A stretch of DNA of 64,000 bases from JBFWWP01 sp050246115 (GCA_050246115.1 JBFWWP010000008.1:62001-126000), one strand, 5' to 3'; shown: positions 18,137-27,216, counted from the stretch's first letter. Made by a program: numbers and translations. Notes: generated by a model not told the origin, from the sequence alone.

Positions 18137-19897
18137 CTGGAACAGGTAGTTGATCAGCCAGATCATGTCGGCAATGTCGAGCGCTTGATCGCCGTTGGCA
18201 TCGGCGGCGCGAAAGCACGGGGGTGAGGCACCGTCGGCGAAGGCCCATGCGATCACGAAGATGGCGTCCGACAGGTCGATGATCGAGTCGGCGTTTGCGT
18301 CTCCCCGTACGTAGCGGCCGGTAAGTGGAATCACGCTGCCTGGCAGGAGCGTGGGAGTCATCGGCACGGCGCCGCTTGGGCCGGCGAACGAGACCCGGAC
18401 TGGTGGTTCGCCGAGACCGCCGCAGACGCGCAAGCGTGGGTCTCCGGCTCCGGTCGGGCAGTACTTCGCGGTGTACAGGTGAAAGTCGGTGCCCGGCCCA
18501 AGCGTGACCCCGCCCATGTAGCGGATCAGCGCCGCGCCGGTCCAACCGACGCCGGGGATCAACGTACGCGCTTCGAAGTCGGGCATGAGCGCGGTCAGGG
18601 TCGCACCCGGCGCCACCGACACCAGTGTCGCCGATTCGGGGTCGTGGCACACGCCGAGGGACCAGCCGGTGAGAGCTGTGTCCGTGTCGACGAAGACCTC
18701 GATCTCGGTGTCGCCGCTCGGAACCGGCTCTGCGTTACCGAAGCCGAGCACGAGTCCGCCGCCCGGGAGCGGTGTCGGCGCCGGTCCACCGCAGCCGGCG
18801 TACACGAGGCAGTCCAGGCTATCGGCCGTTGGATCCAAGCCGCACTCGGGATAGGGAGGCGGCACCGGGCCAGCGAGGTGTTCGAAGCCGAAGGTGAGCA
18901 TGAACGACAGGTCGGCGAGATCGAGCGCGCCATCGTCCGTGAAGTCGCCGGCGTCTTCGCAGGTCAGGCCCGGGCCGGCCTGGAAGAGCGCGTTCGAGAG
19001 ATAAGCGGCGTCGGCCACGAAGTCGACGACTCCGTTGGCGTCGGCGTCACCGCGAATGAACGAGCCGGGCGGTGGACCGGTCGCGACGAGCAGCGAGCCG
19101 GGCACACTGACGGGCAGGACTGGTGCGATCGGGTCGACGGTGGCAAACACGACGGTGACCGGCTCGGTGACGCCGAGCGTATCGCAAATGGTCAGAGGCG
19201 AGGCCCCCATACCGCCATCGGCGTAGTCCACCTCATAAAGCTGATAGTCCGATCCAGTGCCCAGTGCGGTAGCGGCGGTCGAGCTGACGAGCGTAGCTGT
19301 GCGCCAACCCATCGTCGAGATTTGCTGGACGTCGAAGTCTGGGCTGAGCGCAGACAACGTTGCACCGGGAGCGACGCTCATCACCGAGGCGAGTCCCGGA
19401 TCGTGACACACGCCGAACGACCAGCCCGCATAGCTGCCGATGGTGACATCCGCAGTGACCGTCACACTCACGGTCCCACCCGGCGTGCCGGTGGCGGGCG
19501 AGAAGCCCAGGACTACCGCGGGAAGGGGAAGCACGGGTACGGAGAAGCCCAAGCAGCTGTGATACGCTGCACACGTCAACGTGTCAGGTGGACCGAAGTT
19601 GTCGGTGCCACAGCTCGGAAACGGCGGCGCGATGCTGGTACCCGGCGCAGTGAACTCGTTCAGCAGTAGCGCCAAGTCGGCCAACTCCAAGACGCCATTG
19701 TCATCGACGTCACCGGCGTCCTCGCAAGCGAGCGGCAGCCCCCCGCCGAACAACGCAGCCGACAGCCGCGCCGCATCGAGGACGACGACGAGCCGACCGT
19801 CCCCATCGGTGTCGCCTCGTATGAAAGAATCTTGCGCCGTTACCGTCGACCCGGAGATCACAGCAAGCGACAACAGGAGCGCGGCGGGCGTGCGCAT
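18050..19897 (-). CDS. Secreted protein with three dockerin-type modules and two cohesin-like domains
   Basis: A 615-residue protein. ATG at 19897 is preceded by GAAAGG about 7 nt upstream; signal peptide MRTPAALLLSLAVISGS with cleavage after TVTAQ. Dockerin module 1 (about 25-95, FIRGDTDGDGRL and DVDDNGVLELAD), cohesin-like domain 1 (about 110-265), module 2 (about 270-350, FIRGDADANGVV), cohesin-like domain 2 (about 365-515), module 3 (about 520-615, YVRGDANADSIIDLSD and DANGDQALDIAD). Each module ends in a Cys tail (CGTDNFGPPDTLTC, CGLDPTADSLDC, CGYAGSSLTC). Both cohesin-like domains contain the same GVCHDP turn and SVAPGATL strand, so they are internal duplicates. Carrying both module types in one chain suggests self-assembly or intramolecular binding rather than a classical cellulosome (inference). 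Confidence 0.85.
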   Translation of the reverse strand: MRTPAALLLSLAVISGSTVTAQDSFIRGDTDGDGRLVVVLDAARLSAALFGGGLPLACEDAGDVDDNGVLELADLALLLNEFTAPGTSIAPPFPSCGTDNFGPPDTLTCAAYHSCLGFSVPVLPLPAVVLGFSPATGTPGGTVSVTVTADVTIGSYAGWSFGVCHDPGLASVMSVAPGATLSALSPDFDVQQISTMGWRTATLVSSTAATALGTGSDYQLYEVDYADGGMGASPLTICDTLGVTEPVTVVFATVDPIAPVLPVSVPGSLLVATGPPPGSFIRGDADANGVVDFVADAAYLSNALFQAGPGLTCEDAGDFTDDGALDLADLSFMLTFGFEHLAGPVPPPYPECGLDPTADSLDCLVYAGCGGPAPTPLPGGGLVLGFGNAEPVPSGDTEIEVFVDTDTALTGWSLGVCHDPESATLVSVAPGATLTALMPDFEARTLIPGVGWTGAALIRYMGGVTLGPGTDFHLYTAKYCPTGAGDPRLRVCGGLGEPPVRVSFAGPSGAVPMTPTLLPGSVIPLTGRYVRGDANADSIIDLSDAIFVIAWAFADGASPPCFRAADANGDQALDIADMIWLINYLFQSGPDPRPPFPLCGYAGSSLTCVSYPHCP

Positions 19898-20333
19898 GGC
19901 GTTGCCTTTCGAATGGCGAACGGGGCAATGATGCCTCGTGCACTACAGTTCGTCGATGGAGGATGAGCTTTCGCTCCAAGGATAGGGGAGCTTGCTTTTG
20001 GGTTCAAGCATCGGGTGCGGAAGACCCAAAGCCGCTCTTGGAGGCGCGTACTTGGCGGAGGTGTTGCAGCATCAGTTGGTTCGCACCGAAAGCGCCGAGC
20101 GCCACCGGCCAACCACTCCGCGCTGGGCGCATCAACGGAGTGGCACCGTGGTCGGGAGGCGGCGATTCGCATGGACACCGGAGGATAGCAGCTCTTCGAT
20201 AGCCTCGAGGCCTTGGGACTACCCAGCGGCGGGATGCTCAGGGCTCCGAGGCTCCCCGCGGGGTTGGGGACGCCAAAACCGTGAAACGAACCCCAGGCCT
20301 TCGGGCACTTTGGGATGAGAAGAGAGGAGTTCC
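19898..20333. promoter_or_regulatory. Divergent intergenic region (dockerin gene / sigma-factor fusion)
   Basis: About 435 bases between two divergently transcribed genes, so promoters for both must lie here. Visible are the Shine-Dalgarno GAAAGG of the minus-strand gene and GAGGAG at 20324-20329, 4 nt before the GTG at 20334. I could not pick a convincing -35/-10 pair, and no other gene is seen. Confidence 0.5.
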
Positions 20334-23300
20334 GTGGCCAAGCCCCTTGACCCTGACGAGTCGATCGAATCCCTGTTCGAGCACTCTGCGTGGGTCCGGC
20401 GGTTGGCTCTACGACTCGTCGCGGATGACGCCCGAGCCGATGACCTCGCGCAGGACGCATGGCTGGCGGCGAACGAAGCCGAGCTACGCGACCCTGGCGC
20501 GGTGCGTGCGTGGCTGCGCACCCTGGTACGGCACCTCGCGTCCCGCGGCCGTCGTAGCGAGCAGCGACGGCGTGAGCGAGAAGCGCGGGTGGCCCGCGAC
20601 GAGTCGTTGCCCGCCACCGCGGACCTCGTCGAGCGAGCCGAGCTGCAGCGCCGACTCGTCGACGCAGTGCTCGGGTTGCCGGAGCCGTATCGCTCGACGG
20701 TGTTGCTCCGCTACTTCCACGAGATGTCCGCGGCCGAGATGGCGAAGCGACTCGGGGTTCCGGCGCCGAGCGTCCGCACGCGGCTTCGTCGCGGACTGCA
20801 GCTCCTTCGCGAGCGACTGAACGATGATGACCGAGCTGACAGTTGTTCGTGGCGTGAATGCATCGCGTCGTGGTGGCTCCTTGGTGCGGCGAGTGGTCAG
20901 CGCGTTGCGCGAGGGGCCGGAGCCGGCTCCGCAGTCGCCGCTGCAGTGGGAGGAGTCATCGTGGCGAAGAAGCTCGTGGTGGTGGCGACGGTCACGGTGC
21001 TCGCGCTTTTCATTTGGCTGGCGGCGACGTCGTCGGATGAACCGCGGGAGCCGGCGGTGGCGGCGCGCGAACGGGACGACCGCGCTTTCGGTGAAGCGGC
21101 GCGCGAACACAGGAGAGACCCCGAGTCGACAGCGGAAGCGCCGCCGCGGCTTGACGACGTGCGGTACGGCGAGTTGCTGCGGTGGAGCGGCAGCGTCATC
21201 GAGGCCACGACCGGCGAGCCCGTCGAAGGGGCGTCGATCGAAGTCTACCGGCGCTCTGGCCTGGGATCGGAGCAGCCGCTCGGTCGCGCGACGAGCGGTG
21301 CGGACGGACGCTTCGCGCTCGGCCTCGGTCGCGAGATCGATGAGGCTTCGGTCTTTATCACCGCAACCAAGTCGGGCTTCGTCCCTTGGGCACAGTACAG
21401 CCTGAACACCGGTCGCGCCGACTTGCTGTGTGAGCTCACCGCGGGAGTGATCGTGCGGGGTATTGTGGTCGACGCAGCGGGGCGCCCGGTGGAGTCAGGG
21501 CGCGTGGTGCCCGCCACGAACCTGCAGGCGGTCGGTCTGCGGGAGGACGGCGGCATCCAGTACCGACTACCCTCGCGCTTGATCCCGAACGAGGCGGTGC
21601 AGATCGCCGCGGGTGGCCGCTTCGAGGTCGCCCTCGTCGGTAGCCCGGTGGCGTTTCAGGCGGTGGTCCCGGGTCATCCTGCGGCGCAATCCGACGTGCT
21701 GCCTCTCGAGGAGGCGGCCCGCGAACTCGTTCGCATTGTCGTTCCCGACGGATCCGCAGTGGTCGGCTTCGTGACCGGACCCGACGGGACACCGATTCCG
21801 GGAGTAAAGGGCCGGGTCTTCGAGTCGAGTGTAGGTTTGATCGCCGGAGCACCGCTCCACGAAGCGACCTCAGACGACACGGGGCGCATCGCCTTCGAAC
21901 ACGTGCGGGCCGTCCGGCAGCTGGTCTTGTCGCACCCCGAGTACATCGAACTGTCCCAAGAGCGATTTCGGACTCACGCCGGCGCGGAGCCGTTCAACGC
22001 CTCGCTCCAGCCCGGAAGGTGGGTCACCGCGCGGTTGATCGACGAACAACGGCGTCCCGTCTCGTGTGAACTCGTCGAGATCATCGCTGGCACGTTCCAG
22101 TCCTACTGCCGAACGAGTGCGGCGGGGCTCCTGCGCACGCCGGCGTTCCCACTCGACGCGCCGTTCGCGACCCTTCGCGCTCGCGGTTTCGACGAACAGT
22201 CGGTGAGCTGCGCGAGCGATATGCGGGAAGTGGCGGTCGGGGACTTAGTCTTCAAGCGCGCTCGAACGTTGACCGTTCACGTCATGGACCTGACCGGCGC
22301 GGGCATTCCCTGTGCGACGGTAGAGGTCCGTGGACCGGCGAAACCGGGCCCGGAGGCGTGGCACTACTCGAACTTGTTCGCACGCATCAGCACCGACCAA
22401 AGCGGGCGTGCAGTCGTCAGTCAGCCTTCCGAGTCGACCGCCTTCGTTCAGGCGCGGGCCCACGGTATGTCCCCCAGCGTTTCATTGTGGGACTCCAGCT
22501 CATCGGACTCGCGCATCGAACTCGTGCTTCGACCCGAGGCCTGCGTCGTGGGCCGAGTGATCGATCGGGATGGTCGACCGCAAGTGGGAGTGCGATTGCG
22601 AATCGAGCTCGAGGGTGGTCCACGGGATCCGTTTTGCGTGTTCACTCCGTTCGACGTCTCGGCCCACACCGATCGGGAAGGGCGCTTCCGAGTAGGGGGT
22701 CTTCACCTCGGTCTCCGCGGCACCTTGCGGGGGTACCAACCGAACTCGCTCCCTTGGGCCCAATCGCTCGCGCCGTTCGTCGAAGGAGAGCGGCGCGACC
22801 TCGGCGACATTCTGCTGGATCCTGGCCGTTTCGTGTCCGGCGATGTGCGCGACGAGACCGACACCCCGGTCGCGGGTTGCGTTGTTCACGCGGCTGTCGC
22901 GTCGCGCAGCTGGCCCTCGTCGCCCGATGCCCTCGAGCCGGCAGCTTTCACCCTGACCGATCGCCTGGGCCGATTCGAGATGCGCGGGCTTCCCGCGAGC
23001 GAAGTCTCGCTGCAGTTCGACGCGAGCGGATTCACCGATGAGTCGATCGTGCGCAGGATCGACCTCGCAACCGGGGACGAGCGTGGAATCGTCGTGACTC
23101 TCACTCGGGGCGAACAGGAATACGACGGGGTCGTTCGACTCCCGGACGGCAGCCCGCTCGTTGGCGTCGACGTCGAAATGAGCTCGGATACTCGCAATGC
23201 TTGGTCGCGGCGGGTGACCACGGGACCGGGCGGCGCTTTCGCGTGCGCGAGTGTTCCGCGCGGATCGATGAGCGCTCGGGTGTGGGCGGCCGGCCCCCGA

Positions 23301-24200
23301 GGGCTGCCGCAACGTTTCTCGGCGGACTCGGTCGAGCAGCTGCCTCGAGTGCTCACGATCTCGAACGCTGCGGTCGAGCTCCACGTGACCGAGCGCCGCG
23401 GGATGGCGATCCCGTCGATCGAACTGTTCGCAACTTACCCCGGGGGGACGTCGAGCCTGAACGTCGAGCTGCACAATGGCGTCGCCCGCCTCGAGCGCAT
23501 ACCCGAAGGGGCCCTGGAGCTCAGGTTCAGGAACCGAGAGTTCCTTCCGGTGCCCGCGCTGCAACTCGAAGCTCGGAGCGGACAGGTCCAAAGTGTCGCC
23601 ATCGAGCTCGAGGCCCGCGAACAAATCGATGTTCGTGTGGTCGATCGAGCAGGAGCGCCGGTGGCGAATGCCCTCGTCGTGCTGCGCGAGAACGACTTCC
23701 CGACGCACCAGGATGGAAGCTACCCGGGCGCGCGCACGAGCTCTTGCGGGGAGGCCTGCGTTGCGCTTCCACCACCCGAGAACTCCTGGCTGTACGTGGA
23801 AGCCGAGGGCATGGCGCCATTCGCTACGACCGAACCCATGGCGCTCATCAGCGACGGATCGATCGAGGTTGAGCTCGGGCCGGGCTCATCGCTCGCAGTA
23901 CGCCTCGTCGACGGAGCTCGTGAGCCGATCGATGGGATCGACGTCCGCCTGAGCCCGATTGGTCGAGACCGGATCGCGCTCTCGCGGTTGTTCTCCTTGC
24001 GTCAGAGTCCGTCCGAAGTGGTCTCGACTCATTGGGTGACCCATGCGGTTCGAGGCCGAATCTCGTTCGACCACCTTCCGGCGGGGGACTACGAGCTCAC
24101 CTTCCGCGACCCGCGGTCGACGGAACCCCCTTCTCGCTGTCGCGTCGCGGTGGGAGAGGCAGAAGCGGCCGAGGTGGAGCACGTGTGGCAACTGCAGTAG
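20334..24200 (+). CDS. ECF sigma factor fused by a transmembrane helix to carboxypeptidase-regulatory-like repeats
   Basis: A 1288-residue fusion. Residues about 10-85 are sigma region 2 (ARADDLAQDAWLAANEAE, VRAWLRTLVRHLASRG) and about 105-165 are sigma region 4 (LPEPYRSTVLLRYFHEMSAA, EMAKRLGVPAPSVRTRLRRG). A single hydrophobic segment, KKLVVVATVTVLALFIWLAA (about 210-232), follows. The remaining about 1050 residues are a chain of some nine or ten carboxypeptidase-regulatory-like beta-sandwiches, each opening with a pattern like GIVVDAAGRPVESG or GRVIDRDGRPQVGV. Topology predicts the sigma part in the cytoplasm and the repeats outside, so an envelope signal could control sigma release without a separate anti-sigma factor (inference). 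Such C-terminally extended ECF factors are known from Planctomycetota. No anti-sigma gene adjoins it. GTG start with GAGGAG 4 nt upstream. Confidence 0.9.
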   Translation: MAKPLDPDESIESLFEHSAWVRRLALRLVADDARADDLAQDAWLAANEAELRDPGAVRAWLRTLVRHLASRGRRSEQRRREREARVARDESLPATADLVERAELQRRLVDAVLGLPEPYRSTVLLRYFHEMSAAEMAKRLGVPAPSVRTRLRRGLQLLRERLNDDDRADSCSWRECIASWWLLGAASGQRVARGAGAGSAVAAAVGGVIVAKKLVVVATVTVLALFIWLAATSSDEPREPAVAARERDDRAFGEAAREHRRDPESTAEAPPRLDDVRYGELLRWSGSVIEATTGEPVEGASIEVYRRSGLGSEQPLGRATSGADGRFALGLGREIDEASVFITATKSGFVPWAQYSLNTGRADLLCELTAGVIVRGIVVDAAGRPVESGRVVPATNLQAVGLREDGGIQYRLPSRLIPNEAVQIAAGGRFEVALVGSPVAFQAVVPGHPAAQSDVLPLEEAARELVRIVVPDGSAVVGFVTGPDGTPIPGVKGRVFESSVGLIAGAPLHEATSDDTGRIAFEHVRAVRQLVLSHPEYIELSQERFRTHAGAEPFNASLQPGRWVTARLIDEQRRPVSCELVEIIAGTFQSYCRTSAAGLLRTPAFPLDAPFATLRARGFDEQSVSCASDMREVAVGDLVFKRARTLTVHVMDLTGAGIPCATVEVRGPAKPGPEAWHYSNLFARISTDQSGRAVVSQPSESTAFVQARAHGMSPSVSLWDSSSSDSRIELVLRPEACVVGRVIDRDGRPQVGVRLRIELEGGPRDPFCVFTPFDVSAHTDREGRFRVGGLHLGLRGTLRGYQPNSLPWAQSLAPFVEGERRDLGDILLDPGRFVSGDVRDETDTPVAGCVVHAAVASRSWPSSPDALEPAAFTLTDRLGRFEMRGLPASEVSLQFDASGFTDESIVRRIDLATGDERGIVVTLTRGEQEYDGVVRLPDGSPLVGVDVEMSSDTRNAWSRRVTTGPGGAFACASVPRGSMSARVWAAGPRGLPQRFSADSVEQLPRVLTISNAAVELHVTERRGMAIPSIELFATYPGGTSSLNVELHNGVARLERIPEGALELRFRNREFLPVPALQLEARSGQVQSVAIELEAREQIDVRVVDRAGAPVANALVVLRENDFPTHQDGSYPGARTSSCGEACVALPPPENSWLYVEAEGMAPFATTEPMALISDGSIEVELGPGSSLAVRLVDGAREPIDGIDVRLSPIGRDRIALSRLFSLRQSPSEVVSTHWVTHAVRGRISFDHLPAGDYELTFRDPRSTEPPSRCRVAVGEAEAAEVEHVWQLQ

Positions 24201-24226
24201 CGGCGAGAGAACGGGCAGGATGTGCC

Positions 24227-24260
24227 CTTGGAGGCTCCCGCGCCCGACCGGGCGTCCAAG
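24227..24260. terminator. Hairpin between convergent genes, possible terminator
   Basis: CTTGGA (24227-24232) pairs with TCCAAG (24255-24260) and CGCCC (24241-24245) with GGGCG (24250-24254), leaving an 8-base bulge on the left. There is no T-run, so intrinsic termination is only a guess. It lies between the sigma-fusion stop and the convergent dockerin gene. Confidence 0.35.
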
Positions 24261-24318
24261 CGTTTGGGGCTCCCGGTCAGGTTCGTCCAAACCGGTGCCT
24301 CTTGGTTCGGACTGGATC

Positions 24319-25122
24319 CTATGGGCAGGTCACGAACGAACCGCAATCGAGGCCGTCTGCCGTGGGATCGACACCACAACCGGGGTACGGCGCAGGTGGC
24401 GGAACGGTCAACACGCCGAACAATGCGGACAAGGTGCAGATCGCGTCGGCCAGATTGACGGAGCCGTCGTCATTGCAATCACAGGCGTCTCGGCAAGGAA
24501 GGGTCGGGTTCCCGATGGGGAACAGGTAAGCTAGCGCGAACACTGCGTCGGCCAAGTTGACGGCGCCGTCGGCAGAGCAGTCCCCGCGAACGAAATCCGT
24601 CCCGACGATCGTGATGGATCCCGGGTTGGCGAGCGGTGTGACTCCCAAAGTACCGACGGCGATTTGCACGGCAACCGGCGGAGTCCCGAGGGTGTCGCAG
24701 AACTCAACCATGGAGACGCCAGTCACCCCGACGGTGTCGTATGCAGCGAGGTTGAGTTCGTAGTCCGACCCGGGGGGCAGCCGAGGGGTCGAAAAACTCA
24801 GCGCCGCGCCAACGCTGAAGCCGGCGCCCGGATGGAAGAACACGGCATAGAAGGACGGCAACCCGCCGGCGTCGACTGTGGCGGTCGTCTGCCCCGGAGC
24901 GACATCGGAGATTTCTACGTGAGTTGCGTCGTGGCATACGCCGTAACTCCATCCACTGACGATCGTGCAGGCCGAATCCAGTACCACGCGAACCGTGGCG
25001 ACTTCACCCGGGGCAACCGTCTCGGAGCTGAGCGTCAAGGTGGCGCAGGGCTGAGCATTGACGACCGATTCTTGCGTCGCGGTGAGCAAGAGCACGCCGA
25101 GTAGAACGAGACGTTTGGTCAT
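24319..25122 (-). CDS. Secreted cohesin-like plus dockerin-type protein
   Basis: A 267-residue protein. ATG at 25122 (GGGAG 7 nt upstream) begins the signal peptide MTKRLVLLGVLLLTATQ, cleavage near VVNAQ. The longer frame upstream has no signal sequence and was rejected. Residues about 25-175 form one cohesin-like domain with GVCHDATHVEISDVAPGQ, closely related to the two in the protein at 18050-19897. The dockerin module (about 178-267) has FVRGDCSADGAVNLAD and CDCNDDGSVNLAD, then the tail CGVDPTADGLDC. It is convergent with the sigma-factor fusion, and the two dockerin genes flank that fusion. The role is probably structural or adhesive at the cell surface (inference). Confidence 0.85.
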   Translation of the reverse strand: MTKRLVLLGVLLLTATQESVVNAQPCATLTLSSETVAPGEVATVRVVLDSACTIVSGWSYGVCHDATHVEISDVAPGQTTATVDAGGLPSFYAVFFHPGAGFSVGAALSFSTPRLPPGSDYELNLAAYDTVGVTGVSMVEFCDTLGTPPVAVQIAVGTLGVTPLANPGSITIVGTDFVRGDCSADGAVNLADAVFALAYLFPIGNPTLPCRDACDCNDDGSVNLADAICTLSALFGVLTVPPPAPYPGCGVDPTADGLDCGSFVTCP

Positions 25123-25361
25123 GGCACGACTCCCGTCAGGCTCTCGCCCCACATGGAAACGAAACCCAAGAAGAGGTGGCGCAGGCAAGCTGGGCCCAAC
25201 AAGCGGACACGCCGGCCACGCCGGCTCCCGGCGTCCATCATCGCACTAAGACTATGGGACTAGGCGTGTAAGCCCAGGTCAAGCGCATTCTCACCTTGCC
25301 GATGGAACCTCGCGGCGTTCGTGCGCCGGGGCCAGTTGACCGGTGCTCACAAGTCGACCCG

Positions 25362-26474
25362 CTAGACCACGCCCACCTTCACGCAGTGGATCGGGGGCAG
25401 GGAGTCGAATAGGCAGTCCCACTCCTCGCCGCCGTCACGACCGATCCAAAGTTGGCCGGTGGTGGTGCCGACGTAGAGCGATGGCGACTTGAGCGTGTCG
25501 ATGTCCATCGCGTCACGCTGCACGGTGAAGTAGCTCTGCTTCTTGGGGAAGCCCTTGGCGAGCTTGCGCCACGAGCCGCCGCCGCTCTCGCTGCGCCACA
25601 CGGCGGGCGCGCCGCCGGGGCAGGTGCGCGTCGCGGGCTCGAGCGGGAGGACGTAGATCGTGTCTGGATCGTGCGGGTGGACGACGATCGGAAAGCCGAA
25701 GTCCGAGGGCAGGCCCTTCGCGATCGAGTACCAGCTGCGTCCGCCGTCGTCGCTTCGCAGGACGCCGATGTCGGGACGCGGGCCGCCAGGGCCGGTCCAC
25801 TCGGCCCAACCGCCGTGGTTCTGCATGTACAGGCGCTCGGGCACGTCGGGGTGGGTTGTGATCTTGTGGACGCACTGGCCGAACTCCGGGAACGGATCGG
25901 GAGTGAAGCCCGCGCCGACGCCCTGGTTGGAGGGCGCGAACGTGTTGCCGCCGTCTTCGCTCAGGTAGTGGCCGCCGGTCGAGATGCCGAGGTGCATACG
26001 CTTGCCGGTGCGCACGATCGTATGCATGCAAAGGCCGCCGTTGCCGGGATGCCACTTGCGCGCGTGTTCGTGGTTGCTGATGCCGGGCACGAGTTCCCAC
26101 GTGTCGCCACGGTCTTCACTGCGAAACAGCGCCGCGGGCTCGACACCGCACCAGAGTTCCTTCTTGCCGTTGCCGGGCTCGAGGGACCAGATGTTCGCGA
26201 GCGCGCGACCGTCGTCTTTCGGGAACGCGGGAGCCGACTTCGTTTCCGCGAACGAGTGGCCGAGGTCGGTGGACCGCATCACTTTCATGCCGAAGAACGA
26301 GTTGCAGCTGGAGCCGTAGACACGCGGCGCGCCGCGCGTATCGATCAGCGCCGAGTAGACCGCGACTCCCGGCCCAAAGGGTCCTCGAAGCTGAAAGCTG
26401 CGTCGTCCCTTGGCACCCTCGGCGACGAACAGGCCCTTCTTGGTGCCGATAGCGAGCAACACGCGCTGCGTCAT
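25362..26474 (-). CDS. BNR/sialidase-like beta-propeller protein
   Basis: A 370-residue protein without a signal peptide (MTQRVLLAIGTKKGLFVAEG), so probably cytoplasmic. Several Asp-box (BNR) turns are visible: SEDRGDTW, SEDGGNTF, SDDGGRSW, SESGGGSW and GRDGGEEW, marking a six- or seven-bladed propeller of the exo-sialidase/photosynthesis-stability-factor type. Sialidase activity is not implied; the sialidase Arg triad cannot be judged from motifs. A MoaD-like gene lies 4 nt upstream, and this propeller-MoaD pair recurs in other bacteria (recalled, not checked). Its Shine-Dalgarno AGGAGG (26483-26488) is inside the last codons of the MoaD-like gene, 8 nt before the ATG, so translation of the two is coupled. 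Reaction unknown. Confidence 0.8.
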   Translation of the reverse strand: MTQRVLLAIGTKKGLFVAEGAKGRRSFQLRGPFGPGVAVYSALIDTRGAPRVYGSSCNSFFGMKVMRSTDLGHSFAETKSAPAFPKDDGRALANIWSLEPGNGKKELWCGVEPAALFRSEDRGDTWELVPGISNHEHARKWHPGNGGLCMHTIVRTGKRMHLGISTGGHYLSEDGGNTFAPSNQGVGAGFTPDPFPEFGQCVHKITTHPDVPERLYMQNHGGWAEWTGPGGPRPDIGVLRSDDGGRSWYSIAKGLPSDFGFPIVVHPHDPDTIYVLPLEPATRTCPGGAPAVWRSESGGGSWRKLAKGFPKKQSYFTVQRDAMDIDTLKSPSLYVGTTTGQLWIGRDGGEEWDCLFDSLPPIHCVKVGVV

Positions 26475-26478
26475 GGGG

Positions 26479-26754
26479 TCAACCTCCTGAAACGGCCGGC
26501 AGGATGATCAGGGCATCCCCCGGCGCGAGGGCCGTATCGAGTCCATCGCGGTCACGGATGTGGAGTACGTTCACGAACAGGTTGATGTGGCGCCGCACCG
26601 CGCCGGTCTCGTCGCACACACCGCGGTACACGTCGGGGTGTGCGCGCTCCAGCTCGAGCAAGGCAGCGCGCACGGTTTGCACTTCGAACTCGACCTGCGC
26701 GACTCCGCCACAGTAACGTCGCAACTCCTGCGGGACGTGCACGCGAATGCTCAC
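26479..26754 (-). CDS. MoaD/ThiS-family ubiquitin-like sulfur carrier protein
   Basis: A 91-residue beta-grasp protein ending in PAVSGG. The C-terminal Gly-Gly is the feature that MoaD/ThiS proteins use for adenylation and thiocarboxylation. Other family features are IRVHVPQELRRYCGG at the start and VNVLHIRDRDGLDTALAPGD near the end. I chose GTG at 26754 because the family normally begins at this strand; TTG at 26811 would add 19 residues of unlikely sequence, and neither start has a strong Shine-Dalgarno. No ThiF/MoeB-like activating enzyme, MoaE or thiazole synthase is in the window. The only partner here is the propeller protein just downstream, so a role in a non-canonical sulfur-transfer or conjugation step is inferred. 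Confidence 0.8.
   Translation of the reverse strand: MSIRVHVPQELRRYCGGVAQVEFEVQTVRAALLELERAHPDVYRGVCDETGAVRRHINLFVNVLHIRDRDGLDTALAPGDALIILPAVSGG
26483..26488 (-). promoter_or_regulatory. Shine-Dalgarno embedded in Gly-Gly codons
   Basis: On the minus strand AGGAGG lies within TCA GGA GGT, the Ser-Gly-Gly codons that close the MoaD-like gene, 8 nt before the ATG of the propeller gene. It serves both as coding sequence for the functional tail and as the ribosome-binding site of the partner. Confidence 0.7.
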
Positions 26755-27117
26755 GGGCGCGCCTGCGTATCTCGAAGGTGGGCGGGCCGGGTGGAGCCGG
26801 AAGGCGGCCAACCGCAGAGGGGCGTGAATCGGCTTGTTGCTTGTCTTGGCTGCATGAGGCGTGTCATGCTAAGGGAAGGTACTGCTCTCGGCAACCGGCA
26901 TCCTCGCGGCGAGCGAACCACGGCGTTTGACGTACTCGGCACGGCGTTGGGTGGGAACGGGCCTCCACGGGGGAACCTTGGCGATCGGGATCCCGCCGGG
27001 GTCGTGCCCTCGGACAGATTGCGTGAGCCCTGTCGGAGTGACACCCAGTGGGTTGCGCCGTGCCGGTGAGCGTGGGAGACTGCGCCGCGGGTACCGCGCC
27101 CCCGCCCTGGGGGCACC
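26755..27117. other. Intergenic region, divergent
   Basis: About 360 bases upstream of the MoaD-like gene (minus) and the HEAT-like gene (plus). It should contain both promoters, but I see no strong -35/-10 pair and no gene. It runs into the 17-bp tandem repeats. Confidence 0.4.
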
Positions 27118-27202
27118 GTCGAGTCGGGGGCTCTGTCGAGTCGGGGGCTCTGTCGAGTCGGGGGCTCTGTCGAGTTGGGGGCCTTGTCGAGTTGGGGCCC
27201 GA
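27118..27202. repeat. Tandem array of a 17-bp unit, five copies
   Basis: The unit GTCGAGTCGGGGGCTCT occurs three times identically (27118-27134, 27135-27151, 27152-27168), then twice with changes (27169-27185, 27186-27202). The last copy merges with GAGAGGAG, the Shine-Dalgarno of the gene starting at 27217. There are no spacers, so it is not CRISPR. It is a minisatellite in a 5' leader and could vary in copy number. Confidence 0.9.
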
Positions 27203-27216
27203 GAGGAGACTACTGC

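Noticed and set aside
27118..27202. CRISPR-like array
   Set aside because: The 17-bp units are directly adjacent with no spacers; it is a simple tandem repeat.
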